Origin: CAYOHG01 sp964465125
GTDB taxonomy: Bacteria > Planctomycetota > Phycisphaerae > UBA1845 > Fen-1342
Direction of reading: 5' to 3'
Assembly (NCBI GenBank): GCA_964465125.1
Contig: CAYXIO010000054.1
Coordinates: 1 to 28,040 of the forward strand
Length of the DNA stretch: 28,040 nucleotides
Below the pieces are notes generated by a model, which saw only the letters and a program-made list of their open reading frames with translations, searched no databases and had not been told where the DNA came from. Positions 1 through 7,937 of this stretch are shown here, in pieces. A program made the translations under genes and the position numbers. Positions within the stretch are counted from its first letter, which is position 1. Each line of letters starts with the position of its first letter.

Positions 1-378
1 CCCTACGGTCGCCTTGTATCCCCGTTTCTCCACCCATGCGAATGCCGGAAGGACCCACATCCAATCCTATCACAATTACCCACCCGAGCCGGCTCCCCGA
101 GTCAACGGCATGTACTTCAGATCGGCGGCCGGGCCGTGCTCGGACGTATCAGACTACTGCCCCGCGCGCTGACTCGCCGTCCGAATCCGAAGCGCCCCGC
201 CATGCCTTATCAGGCCGCCATCGCCTTCGGAGGCATTTCGCGCAACGCGCGGCCTCACGTCGTGACGCGATTGGGATGCTTGAGATGGAACGAGGCGCTC
301 CGCCGGCGTGGCACAATCCGTGTGCACCCGCCTGTTTGGGGGGCGGCGCGCCCTTGCCTCGGTGCGGAGCCAGCATTC
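1..378. other. left-edge non-coding region, possible start of a leftward gene
   Basis: No convincing complete gene is seen here. Open frames exist on both strands but none has a recognisable protein. On the minus strand two short frames run off the left edge, from an ATG at 60 and from an ATG at 37. The peptide from 37 begins MGGETGIQGDRR, which loosely resembles N-termini of planctomycete ECF sigma factors, but 12 residues cannot prove this. A TTGACT hexamer (minus, 105-100) could be a -35 element for such a gene, although no good -10 follows at 17 bases. The stretch 106-378 shows nothing else recognisable beyond the ribosome binding site of the next gene. Confidence 0.25.
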
Positions 379-1590
379 ATGTTCACACTACGCGGGTCCC
401 GAGAAACCGTGCTCACACTGGTGCTGATGGCACTACCCCTGCCGCCAGCGCCGGCCCAGAACTGCGACGTGCGGGCCGCAAGCGCACAGAAGGTCACCGA
501 CGCCCCGCTGCAATGGCAGTTGCTCGCCGGCGGCATCGCCATGCTGCATACGCCGCACGGCTCTGGAGCGGGAATCCTGGTCGCCGAGGACTGGTTGATT
601 GTGGACGGCGCGCTGGTTGAAGACATCGACCCCGTAGACATTCGGGTCCGGTTCGAATACGTGCCGGATCGTGCGTCCACCGGTTTGAAGTCCGGCCCGG
701 GCAGTTCGTCGCGCCGCGTGGCCCAGACCGGCTCAATTGCCGAGGTCGAGTTCGGCCGGCCCGACGGCGAGAGCGGTTTGGCGTTCCTGCGGCTCGAACC
801 GCGCGAGGGAGTACCCGCGGGCGTCTCCCAGGGCTTCCTGGGCGCGCGAACTGACCCCTACGAGCCGGGCGAAGCGGTCCATTTGATGGGGCTCGACGAG
901 CGCGGCGACGCGTGGCTGGTTCGAACGGTTCCCGCGGAGTTGCGGCTGGAGCGCGGCGAGTCGGCGAGCTTCCTGCCGGGTTCGGCGATCCCGGTGCGAT
1001 TCACCGGCGTGGCGGCGGCGCTGGCCGAAGGCGGGTGTTTGGTCGGGGTGCGCGCAGCCGGAGACGGCGAGTGGACGCGCATGATTCCGAACCGCGCGAT
1101 TCGGCTGCAAATGCCGGGCGGGGGACTCGCTCTGACGGATTGCGGCTTTCGCGAGCAGGCACACAAGGAAACGCCGGTCGCGCTGGAGGGGCGAGCGCGC
1201 CGCTTTGATCCGGAGTTTTCCCGCACGCGCGGGGCGAGCGGACCGATCTCGGGCGAGAAGTCCATCACGCGGGTCGTTTCGGTTTCTCCGTCGCTGCGCG
1301 AAGGCGTCGGCGGCTTCAACAGCGAGTTGAACGAAGGAAGCCCGCGCGGCGAGCCGCCGGCGGATCGGAATTTCGAACCCTCCGTACCCGGCGCCTACGG
1401 GCCGTCGCCCACGGCGCGAATCTCCCCGCCGGCGCTCGAGCCGCCGCCGGGTTCGCCGCCGTCGCCTGATTCACCGCCATCGCCGGATGATCCGCCGCGG
1501 CCCAGCGTGCCTGAGCCGGCGACGTTGTTGCAGTTGCTGCTGATCGCACTGGCGATCAGTCCGATGACGCGACGTGCCCAGTGCGGCTGA
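379..1590 (+). CDS. secreted PEP-CTERM protein with degenerate trypsin-like core
   Basis: 403 residues from the ATG at 379, which has GGAG nine bases upstream. The longer frame from GTG 136 adds about 80 residues that look non-protein-like. Residues 1-27 form a signal peptide ending in an APA-Q type site. Residues 61-80 (GSGAGILVAEDWLIVDGALV) match the first strands of trypsin-like proteases, but the position of the catalytic His is not a His. The later DxALL-like strand reads GLAFLRL, and no GDSGG is present, so an inactive protease fold is my inference. A Pro/Ser-rich linker precedes residues 376-403, which hold VPEP, a hydrophobic stretch and an RR cluster. That is a classical PEP-CTERM sorting signal for exosortase-dependent export and surface anchoring. 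The sorting signal is secure; the core fold is tentative. No exosortase gene lies in the window. Confidence 0.8.
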   Translation: MFTLRGSRETVLTLVLMALPLPPAPAQNCDVRAASAQKVTDAPLQWQLLAGGIAMLHTPHGSGAGILVAEDWLIVDGALVEDIDPVDIRVRFEYVPDRASTGLKSGPGSSSRRVAQTGSIAEVEFGRPDGESGLAFLRLEPREGVPAGVSQGFLGARTDPYEPGEAVHLMGLDERGDAWLVRTVPAELRLERGESASFLPGSAIPVRFTGVAAALAEGGCLVGVRAAGDGEWTRMIPNRAIRLQMPGGGLALTDCGFREQAHKETPVALEGRARRFDPEFSRTRGASGPISGEKSITRVVSVSPSLREGVGGFNSELNEGSPRGEPPADRNFEPSVPGAYGPSPTARISPPALEPPPGSPPSPDSPPSPDDPPRPSVPEPATLLQLLLIALAISPMTRRAQCG

Positions 1591-1636
1591 CGCCAAGTAC
1601 GCTGGGAAACACGAAGCGCGCCCGGCCCGTATCCAC

Positions 1637-2332
1637 TCAAATCGGGTTCACCCACGTCGCGCCGCCGTCCGCCCAGATTTCCTGCTTGAAGATCGGCACG
1701 AGCACTTTGAGCTGCTCGATCAGTTCGCGGCAGGCGTCCATGGCACTCGCGCGATGGGCAGCCGACACGACAATCGCGACGGACGCATCCTTTATCCGCA
1801 CACGACCCAGACGATGCTCGACGCGAACGCGGGTTGCACCGCTCTGCTGGCGGACCGCGCTTCCGATGCGGTGCATTTCCGCCAGCGCCATGCTCTCGTG
1901 AGCCGTGTAGTCCAAGTGCAGCAGGGTCTGTCCCTGCGCGTTGACCTCGGCACGGACCACGCCCAGGAATGTCGCGATCGCTCCGCAGCTCTCGTCCGAA
2001 ACCTCCGCGATCAGCCGGTCGAGGTCGATCGCATCGCGGGTCAGCCGCGTTGCGACGCTGGCGACCGGGTCCGCGGCGCCGCCCGACACCGGCGGAATGA
2101 TCGCCAGCTCGTCGCCGGGCTTGAGCGTCGTGTCGCCGTCGGCGTAGGCCGAGTTCAACGCGAAACGAACCCGCCCGCGGGCGGCGGCCAGCCGCGGGCA
2201 CTCCTGTTCAAGCACCGCCACGAGGTCCTTCACGCGCAGCCCCCCGCTGAGCTCGAATCGCCGCTCGCGCCAGCCCAGCACTTCCGCCGCGCTCCCGAAC
2301 GCCAGCAACAGAACTTCGCTCGATTGGGTCAT
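1637..2332 (-). CDS. moaX: fused MoaD-MoaE molybdopterin synthase
   Basis: 231 residues containing both subunits of molybdopterin synthase, the cytoplasmic enzyme that adds the dithiolene sulfurs to precursor Z in molybdenum cofactor synthesis. Residues 1-85 are the ubiquitin-like MoaD part, ending IIPPVSGG. Residues 86-231 are MoaE. MoaE landmarks are present: FLGVVR with R127, the AHR pair H193-R194, and lysines K209 and K216 spaced as E. coli K119 and K126. MoaD must normally expose the terminal Gly-Gly for thiocarboxylation, but here G84-G85 are internal. The natural comparison is MoaX of Mycobacterium tuberculosis, a known fusion that is processed. The gene is divergent from the glycosyltransferase (56-base gap) and convergent with the PEP-CTERM gene. 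No other moa gene is adjacent. Confidence 0.93.
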   Translation of the reverse strand: MTQSSEVLLLAFGSAAEVLGWRERRFELSGGLRVKDLVAVLEQECPRLAAARGRVRFALNSAYADGDTTLKPGDELAIIPPVSGGAADPVASVATRLTRDAIDLDRLIAEVSDESCGAIATFLGVVRAEVNAQGQTLLHLDYTAHESMALAEMHRIGSAVRQQSGATRVRVEHRLGRVRIKDASVAIVVSAAHRASAMDACRELIEQLKVLVPIFKQEIWADGGATWVNPI

Positions 2333-2388
2333 GTCCGAAGTGTACGCCGCTCGCTTGCCCGACGATACTGCGGCACCCGGAGCCCGCT

Positions 2389-3537
2389 GTGAGCCAGCCC
2401 GCCACGTCGTCGTCGGTCGCCCCTCTGCGCTGCACGGCGGCGCTGTCGCACCACTGGCTGGTGCGGCGGCGCGGCGGCGAGAAGGTCCTGGAAGCGATCA
2501 CGTCGTTGCTGCCGGGCGCGGACATCTACACGTTGGTGCACGATCCGCGCGGCTGGAGCCCCGCGGACGGGCGCTCGGTTCACACGTCGTGGCTTCAGCA
2601 CGTTCCACTGGCACGACGTTTCTACCCCGCCCTGCTGCCGTTGATGCCGTCGGCCGCCCGCGGGGTCCGCATTCCCCCGGTCGATCTGCTGGTCTGCTCC
2701 GACGCCGCCATTGCCAAGGCGATGACCCCCGCCGCGGGCACGCGCGTAGTGTGCTATTGCCACTCGCCGATGCGCTACGTCTGGGACCTCGAAGCCGTCT
2801 ACCGCGAGACTCTGCCGGCGATGCTGCGCCCGCTCTGGCGCCTGATCGCGGCGCGCGTGCGAGCCGCGGATCGTGCGGCCGCCGCGCGCGTGGACCGATT
2901 CATCGCCAACTCGCGCACCGTGGCGGAACGAATCCAGCGCGCTTATGGATGTGAAGCCGCGGTCGTGCATCCGCCGGTAGACGTCCCGGACACGCCTCCC
3001 CGCCGCGGGAAGGACGATTTCTACCTATGCGTCGGGCATCATGTGGCCTACAAGCGCCTCGATCTGGCGGTGTCGGCCTGCGAGCAGCTCGGGCGCAAGC
3101 TGGTCGTGATCGGCGAGGGGCCGGACGTGCGCCGCCTGCGCGGCCGCGCGACTGACCGCATTGTCTTCCTCGGCTGGCAGCCCGACGACGTGATCCGCGA
3201 ACACTTCTTGCGGGCGCGGGCCTTGCTGTTCCCGGGCGAAGAGGATTTCGGCATCGTGCCGGTCGAAGCCATGGCGCACGGCTGCCCGGTCGTAGCCTAT
3301 CGCGCCGGCGGGGCCGCGGAGACGGTCATCCGCGGCGAAACCGGCGTGCTCTTCGATGAGCAAACATCCGCGGCGCTCGCCGGCGCGATGCAGCGGGCGG
3401 AGTCACTCTCGTTTGAACCGCCGGCGCTGCACCGACATGCGCGGCGCTTCGACCGCGACCGGTTCCTGCGCGAAATGCGCGCGGAGCTGGCGCGGGCGCT
3501 CGAGAGCCGGCATACCGCGGCTCGCTCACAGCCCTAG
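2389..3537 (+). CDS. GT4-family glycosyltransferase
   Basis: 382 residues from a GTG start, with a GT-B fold of the GT4 family (retaining, nucleotide-sugar dependent). The N-terminal acceptor domain includes the HHWLVRRRGGEKVLE segment (residues 21-35), where a GG turn is usual. The C-terminal donor domain has the YKRLD loop (K222, R223), the IGEGP strand (241-245) and the EX7E motif with E285 and E293, followed by AHGCPVVAYRAGG (296-308). The CHSPMRYVWDL segment (124-134) is typical of mannosyltransferase-like GT4 proteins, but the sugar and acceptor cannot be read from the sequence. No transmembrane segment is evident, so it is probably a cytoplasmic or peripheral enzyme of polysaccharide or glycolipid assembly. 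No other polysaccharide gene lies nearby. Confidence 0.93.
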   Translation: MSQPATSSSVAPLRCTAALSHHWLVRRRGGEKVLEAITSLLPGADIYTLVHDPRGWSPADGRSVHTSWLQHVPLARRFYPALLPLMPSAARGVRIPPVDLLVCSDAAIAKAMTPAAGTRVVCYCHSPMRYVWDLEAVYRETLPAMLRPLWRLIAARVRAADRAAAARVDRFIANSRTVAERIQRAYGCEAAVVHPPVDVPDTPPRRGKDDFYLCVGHHVAYKRLDLAVSACEQLGRKLVVIGEGPDVRRLRGRATDRIVFLGWQPDDVIREHFLRARALLFPGEEDFGIVPVEAMAHGCPVVAYRAGGAAETVIRGETGVLFDEQTSAALAGAMQRAESLSFEPPALHRHARRFDRDRFLREMRAELARALESRHTAARSQP

Positions 3538-3566
3538 GTTCGGTCGAGGAATCCCAGGAACGAGGC

Positions 3567-3587
3567 GCGCGGGTTGAAAACCCGTGC
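3567..3587. repeat. hairpin repeat at a convergent gene junction (copy 1)
   Basis: A near-perfect inverted repeat: GCGCGGGTT, loop GAA, AACCCGTGC. It makes nine pairs with one G-T wobble. It lies between the glycosyltransferase stop at 3537 and the convergent radical SAM gene end at 3616. No T-run follows on either strand, so it is not a canonical intrinsic terminator. A related hairpin occurs at 11274-11290, also between convergent genes, which suggests a REP-like dispersed element that may also stop transcription. Confidence 0.55.
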
Positions 3588-3615
3588 TGCCGGCGCGCCC
3601 GATTGCGCGCGACGA

Positions 3616-4497
3616 TCACCTCGCCTGCAACTCCGCCAGGCGGCTGAACCCGTCGCCGGAGAACCCGACGCGCGGCCCCATCCGCTCGCGCAGCAGCTCC
3701 AGCAGCTCACGCCCCCCTGCCTGGTCGCGCCAGTCCCAGCCGCCGCGCTCGAGCAACTGCGGCAACGGCAGACGACCGGTGCGCGCTCCGCAGGAGCCGT
3801 CGCCGCTGGTGAATGTGTCGACGGTCGCGTCGTCGGCGTGCTCGGCGATCCAGTCGGCAAAGGCCGGCGCGTCCCTCAGCGGCAGACATGGGCTGACGGC
3901 GACGTGCAGGCGGGTCGGCCACTGCGCGAGCTGCTCGATCGTCCGCCGGCGGCTCGCGACGCTCGGCGAGCCGCACGGCCCGAGCGACCAGACTTCGTCC
4001 GAGTCCGTTTCAAGCGTAAAGCTCACGATCGCCCGCTCCGCCAGCGCCTCGATCTCGTTTCGCAGCCGCAGCACCTTCGGCGAGCGCGTCTGGATCACGA
4101 TTCGCCCGAACGGATACTCCGCAAGCACGCGCAGACAGCCGCGAAACACGGGAATCATGGGCGGCGCGCAGGGGTCGGTGGATGAGGACGCGAAGATGCA
4201 CAGACGCGCGACGTGATGCCGATGCCGCGGATGTCGCCGCGCCGCACGACGCAGCTCACGTTCCAGCAGCTCGGCGGCCTGCTGCTTGATCAGCACATAC
4301 TCGCCCCACAAGCGGCCCTCGCCATGAAAAGCATGCGCCATACCCAGACGGGCGTAGCAGAACTGCCCGCAGAATCCGCGTCCGAACGGGCAGCCGATGG
4401 CGGGATTCAGCGAGTGCGTGTAGCCGCGCGCCCACCCGCCGAGGAAGCCGCCGGTCGGCGTCAGAATCGAATGTGCTTCGTACGTGCCGCGGTACAT
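3616..4497 (-). CDS. radical SAM protein, SPL-like family, unusual cysteine spacing
   Basis: 293 residues resembling the spore-photoproduct-lyase-like radical SAM group (COG1533-type). The family frame is visible: a leading Asn-Pro then the cysteine cluster (residues 31-49), STDPCAPP (the family's TDPYQP element), an IQTRSP strand and a VSFTLET strand. The cluster cysteines are C36, C43 and C47, spaced CX6CX3C rather than the classical CX3CX2C. They are followed by YAR as usual. It should bind a [4Fe-4S] cluster and cleave S-adenosylmethionine in the cytoplasm, but the substrate is unknown. True SPL is a sporulation DNA repair enzyme and I do not claim that role. The start ATG has no clear ribosome binding site. 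The gene is divergent from the protease gene at 4707. Confidence 0.8.
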   Translation of the reverse strand: MYRGTYEAHSILTPTGGFLGGWARGYTHSLNPAIGCPFGRGFCGQFCYARLGMAHAFHGEGRLWGEYVLIKQQAAELLERELRRAARRHPRHRHHVARLCIFASSSTDPCAPPMIPVFRGCLRVLAEYPFGRIVIQTRSPKVLRLRNEIEALAERAIVSFTLETDSDEVWSLGPCGSPSVASRRRTIEQLAQWPTRLHVAVSPCLPLRDAPAFADWIAEHADDATVDTFTSGDGSCGARTGRLPLPQLLERGGWDWRDQAGGRELLELLRERMGPRVGFSGDGFSRLAELQAR

Positions 4498-4706
4498 GGG
4501 CGGTTGCTGCTGAAGCGGCGTCGAGCCGCAGAGGCCGACATCCGTCCCGGTTCTTCGCCGCCCACAGACGAGCGACGCTGCGAGACGATAGCGGCGATGC
4601 GGCCGCCACGCCGCTTCCAGTCCGCGGCGTACATTATTACGATTCCGCTTTTGCGACCGGCCGTCAGCGGCGGGCCGAACACCTGATCCGGGCGAGATTC
4701 ACGCTT

Positions 4707-7235
4707 ATGGCACCCACACTGCGAAATCGCGTCAATCTGATCCTGCTCGCAGGCGTTGCTCTGGCCACCGCGGCTGTTGCTGACACCCCGCCGAGCGTCG
4801 CCGAGAAGACCGGCACGCTAGAGCGCCGCGACGGGCTGTTCCGGCTGTGGCTCGACGGGTCCGCGGGGCAAGTGTACCTCGAGTTGCCGGCGCCCGACGC
4901 GGAGGGTGTCGTCGCGCGTGTGCTCTATGTCGAGGGCATTCAGACCGGGCTGGGATCCAATCCCGTCGGGCTGGATCGTGGGCAGGTAGGCGGCGCACAG
5001 TTGCTCGCGATTCGCCGCGTCGCCGACCGGGTGCTCTTCGAAATCGAGAACCTCGCCTTCCGAGCGACGTCAGACGACCCCGATGAGCGCCGCGCCGCGC
5101 GCGAGTCGTTCGCAACGTCCGTCATCTGGGCGAGCGCGCTCGCCGCCCTCGATCCTGACGGGCGCAGCCTGATTGACCTGACGCCGTTCGCGCTGCGCGA
5201 TGCTCACGACGTCGCCGGCCGTCTGCGCGGCGCGGGCCAGGGTTCGTTCGCGCTCGACAGTCAGCGCAGCGTGCTGCTCGCGGCCGACTGCCTCGCGTTT
5301 CCCGACAATCTCGAGCTCAGCGCGCTGCTGACGTTCGGCGCCTCCGACCCCGGCGGCGAGGTCGCCGCCACCGCGCCGCAGCCCTCGGCCGTGACCCTGA
5401 TGCAACACCAGTCGCTGGTGCGGCTACCGCCCGACGGATACACACCGCGGCGCTTCGACCCGCGGGCCTCGTCGTTCGAATTCTCCTTCCGCGACTACTC
5501 CGCCCCGCTCGACCAGCCGCTGCTGACGCGCTGGATCATTCGGCATCGCCTGGAGAAGGTCGACCCGTCGGCCGAGCGGAGCAACGTCAAGGAACCGATC
5601 GTCTACTACGTCGACCGCGGCGCGCCCGAGCCGGTCCGCAGCGCCCTGATCGAAGGAACGCGCTGGTGGGCGGCGGCGTTCGAAGCCGCCGGCTTCGTCG
5701 ATGCCTTTCGCGTCGAGCTGCTCCCGGCAGATGCCAACCCGCTCGACACGCGCTACAACGTCGTCGAGTGGGTGCATCGCGCCACGCGCGGCTGGGCCTA
5801 CGGCAACGCGATCGTCGACCCGCGAACGGGCGAGATCATCAAGGGGCACGTCACGCTCGACTCACTGCGCATCCGCTACGACCGCGTGATCGCCGAGGGC
5901 CTGCTCGGAGCGGACAGCAGCGGCTCCGGCGGAGCGAACGATCCCGTGCAGATCGCGCTGGCGCGCATTCGCCAGCTTGCGGCCCATGAAGTCGGCCACA
6001 CGCTCGGCTTCGCGCACAACTACGCCGCCAGCACCTATGCCGACCGCGCCTCGGTCATGGACTACCCCGCGCCGCGCGTCCTCATCGACCCGGACGGCAA
6101 GTTGGATTTCTCGCAGGCGTACGGCGTGGGCGTCGGCGCCTGGGACGACTTCGCCGTCCGCTACGCGTATTCGCAGTTCGCCCCGCAAGTCGACACCGAC
6201 GCCGCGCTGGACGCCCTGCTGCGCGACGCCACCGCCGGCGGGCTGCTGTTCCTCACGGACGACGACGCGCGCCCGCTTGGCGGAGCACACCCCTTGGCCA
6301 ATCTCTGGGACGACGGCCCGGACCCCGTCGAGCAGCTCGCGCACGTGCTGCGAGTCCGCCGGATCGCGCTTACGAACTTCGGCGAGCGAAACGTGCGGGA
6401 CGGCGCGCCGCTGGCGACGCTTGAGGAAGTGCTCAGCACCGTCTACTTCTATCACCGCTACCAGGTCGAGGCCGCGGCCAAAAGCGTCGGCGGCGTGGAC
6501 TATCGCTTCAGCGTGCGTGGCGAGGGCCTGCCCGGCCCCGCCCCGGTGGAAAACGCCCGCCAGCGCCGCGCGCTGGAGCTTCTGCTGACCTGCCTCGAAC
6601 CCGAAACGCTGACGCTCCCCGAAAACGTGCTCAGCGTGCTTCCGCCGCGGCCGTTCGGATACCCGCGCGTCGACGAGTCGTTCCGCCACGGGACTTCGCC
6701 CGCCTTTGACCCCCTGTCTGCCGCCGCAACCGCCGCGGACCTCGTGATTCAAGCCCTGCTCGAGCCGGCGCGCTGCGCCCGGCTGGTGGATCAGAATCTC
6801 CGCGATGCAAGCCTGCTGTCGTTCGAGGAGGCGCTCAGCCAGGCCCAGCGAGCGGTCTTTCCGTGGACGGCAAGCGGGCGACGAACCACCGGCAACGCAA
6901 GGTCGGGATCGGCCGGCGATGAGGAACTCATGCGCGTCGTGCAGAACGCCTGGGTGGCGCGGCTGATCGGTTTGGCGGCCAACGAATCCGCGCCGGCGTA
7001 CGTCCGCGAGCGCGCCGACGGAATGCTGGAATCGCTCCGCGGGCGGTTAAGCTCTTCATCCGGATCCGACGCCACCGAGCGCGACCATCGCCGCGGCCTT
7101 GCGGCTACAATCACGCGCTACCTGGCACGCCCGCTGGAAGGCGTGGGTGTGCCGCAAGCTGCCTGGCCGCCGCCGGCCGGCAGCCCGCTGGGCTCGCCCG
7201 TGGATCGCAGCGGCTGCTCCACGGACGCGCCCTGA
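4707..7235 (+). CDS. secreted metzincin-type zinc metalloprotease (DUF5117/DUF4953-like)
   Basis: 842 residues from ATG 4707. The upstream in-frame extension is not protein-like. Residues 1-25 are a signal peptide ending AVA before D26, so the enzyme acts outside the cytoplasm. The zinc site is complete: H427-E428-V-G-H431-T-L-G434-F-A-H437, the HExxHxxGxxH motif, followed by the Met-turn SVMDYP with M451. This is the metzincin arrangement. The long beta-rich N-terminal region and long C-terminal region match in style and length the bacterial zinc-dependent protease family carrying DUF5117 and DUF4953 domains, which I assign from memory. The stop lies only 12 bases before the ABC ATPase start, so it is probably the first gene of a rightward operon. 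Confidence 0.88.
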   Translation: MAPTLRNRVNLILLAGVALATAAVADTPPSVAEKTGTLERRDGLFRLWLDGSAGQVYLELPAPDAEGVVARVLYVEGIQTGLGSNPVGLDRGQVGGAQLLAIRRVADRVLFEIENLAFRATSDDPDERRAARESFATSVIWASALAALDPDGRSLIDLTPFALRDAHDVAGRLRGAGQGSFALDSQRSVLLAADCLAFPDNLELSALLTFGASDPGGEVAATAPQPSAVTLMQHQSLVRLPPDGYTPRRFDPRASSFEFSFRDYSAPLDQPLLTRWIIRHRLEKVDPSAERSNVKEPIVYYVDRGAPEPVRSALIEGTRWWAAAFEAAGFVDAFRVELLPADANPLDTRYNVVEWVHRATRGWAYGNAIVDPRTGEIIKGHVTLDSLRIRYDRVIAEGLLGADSSGSGGANDPVQIALARIRQLAAHEVGHTLGFAHNYAASTYADRASVMDYPAPRVLIDPDGKLDFSQAYGVGVGAWDDFAVRYAYSQFAPQVDTDAALDALLRDATAGGLLFLTDDDARPLGGAHPLANLWDDGPDPVEQLAHVLRVRRIALTNFGERNVRDGAPLATLEEVLSTVYFYHRYQVEAAAKSVGGVDYRFSVRGEGLPGPAPVENARQRRALELLLTCLEPETLTLPENVLSVLPPRPFGYPRVDESFRHGTSPAFDPLSAAATAADLVIQALLEPARCARLVDQNLRDASLLSFEEALSQAQRAVFPWTASGRRTTGNARSGSAGDEELMRVVQNAWVARLIGLAANESAPAYVRERADGMLESLRGRLSSSSGSDATERDHRRGLAATITRYLARPLEGVGVPQAAWPPPAGSPLGSPVDRSGCSTDAP

Positions 7236-7247
7236 TTCGGAACTCGG

Positions 7248-7937
7248 ATGTTCGCGCTCGAAGTCGTCGACCTTCAGAAATGCTTCGTCTCGCCCGATGG
7301 CGAGCGCCAGGCGATCGTGGACGTGCCGAGGCTGACGCTCGCGCCGGGAGAGCAGGTGGCCCTGGCCGGTTCGAGCGGCTCGGGCAAGACGACTTTCCTG
7401 CACCTGATCGCGGGCATCCTCCAGGCGGATCACGGTCACGTGCGCATCGACGGCGAGGACATCTGCGCCGCCAACGAGTCCAGGCGCGACCGAATCCGCG
7501 CCGGCAACATCGGCTACATCTTCCAGACCTTCAACCTGCTGCAAGGCTACACGGCGCTGGAGAACGTCGAGTTGGCGATGCGCTTCGGCGGCGGGCTCGA
7601 TCACCGCTTCGCGCGCGAACTGCTCGAACGCGTCGGGCTCGCCCAGCGCCTGCACTACCGGCCGCGACAGCTTTCGGTGGGACAGCAGCAGCGTGTCGCC
7701 GTGGCGCGCGCCTTGGCCAATCACCCGCGGCTGGTGCTGGCTGACGAGCCGACCGGCAACCTCGACCCGCGCCACGCCGCCGACGCGATCAACCTCATCC
7801 GAACGCTTTGCCGCGAGAATGACGCGGCCCTGCTGGTGGTCTCGCACGACCCGCGCGTGCTTGAGCATTTCGAGCGCGTCGAGCCCTTCGCCGAGCTCAA
7901 TCGCGCCTTGTCGCCCGCCACAACGGTGAGCGCATGA
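7248..7937 (+). CDS. ABC transporter ATP-binding subunit (LolD/MacB type)
   Basis: 229 residues, a complete nucleotide-binding domain. Walker A is GSSGSGKTT (41-49), the Q-loop glutamine is Q93 in the IFQTFNLL segment, the signature is LSVGQ (142-146), Walker B is LVLADE (162-167) and the switch His is H200. The IFQ-FNLL segment and short length are typical of the LolD/MacB/FtsE group that pairs with FtsX-like permeases. Its TGA overlaps the permease ATG by four bases (ATGA), so the two are translationally coupled. It energises the permease at the inner membrane face. The substrate is not readable from this subunit; the neighbours suggest a metal-related role. Confidence 0.95.
   Translation: MFALEVVDLQKCFVSPDGERQAIVDVPRLTLAPGEQVALAGSSGSGKTTFLHLIAGILQADHGHVRIDGEDICAANESRRDRIRAGNIGYIFQTFNLLQGYTALENVELAMRFGGGLDHRFARELLERVGLAQRLHYRPRQLSVGQQQRVAVARALANHPRLVLADEPTGNLDPRHAADAINLIRTLCRENDAALLVVSHDPRVLEHFERVEPFAELNRALSPATTVSA

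Noticed and set aside
136..378. N-terminal extension of the PEP-CTERM gene
   Set aside because: The extra residues are not protein-like and would bury the signal peptide; ATG 379 has a ribosome binding site.
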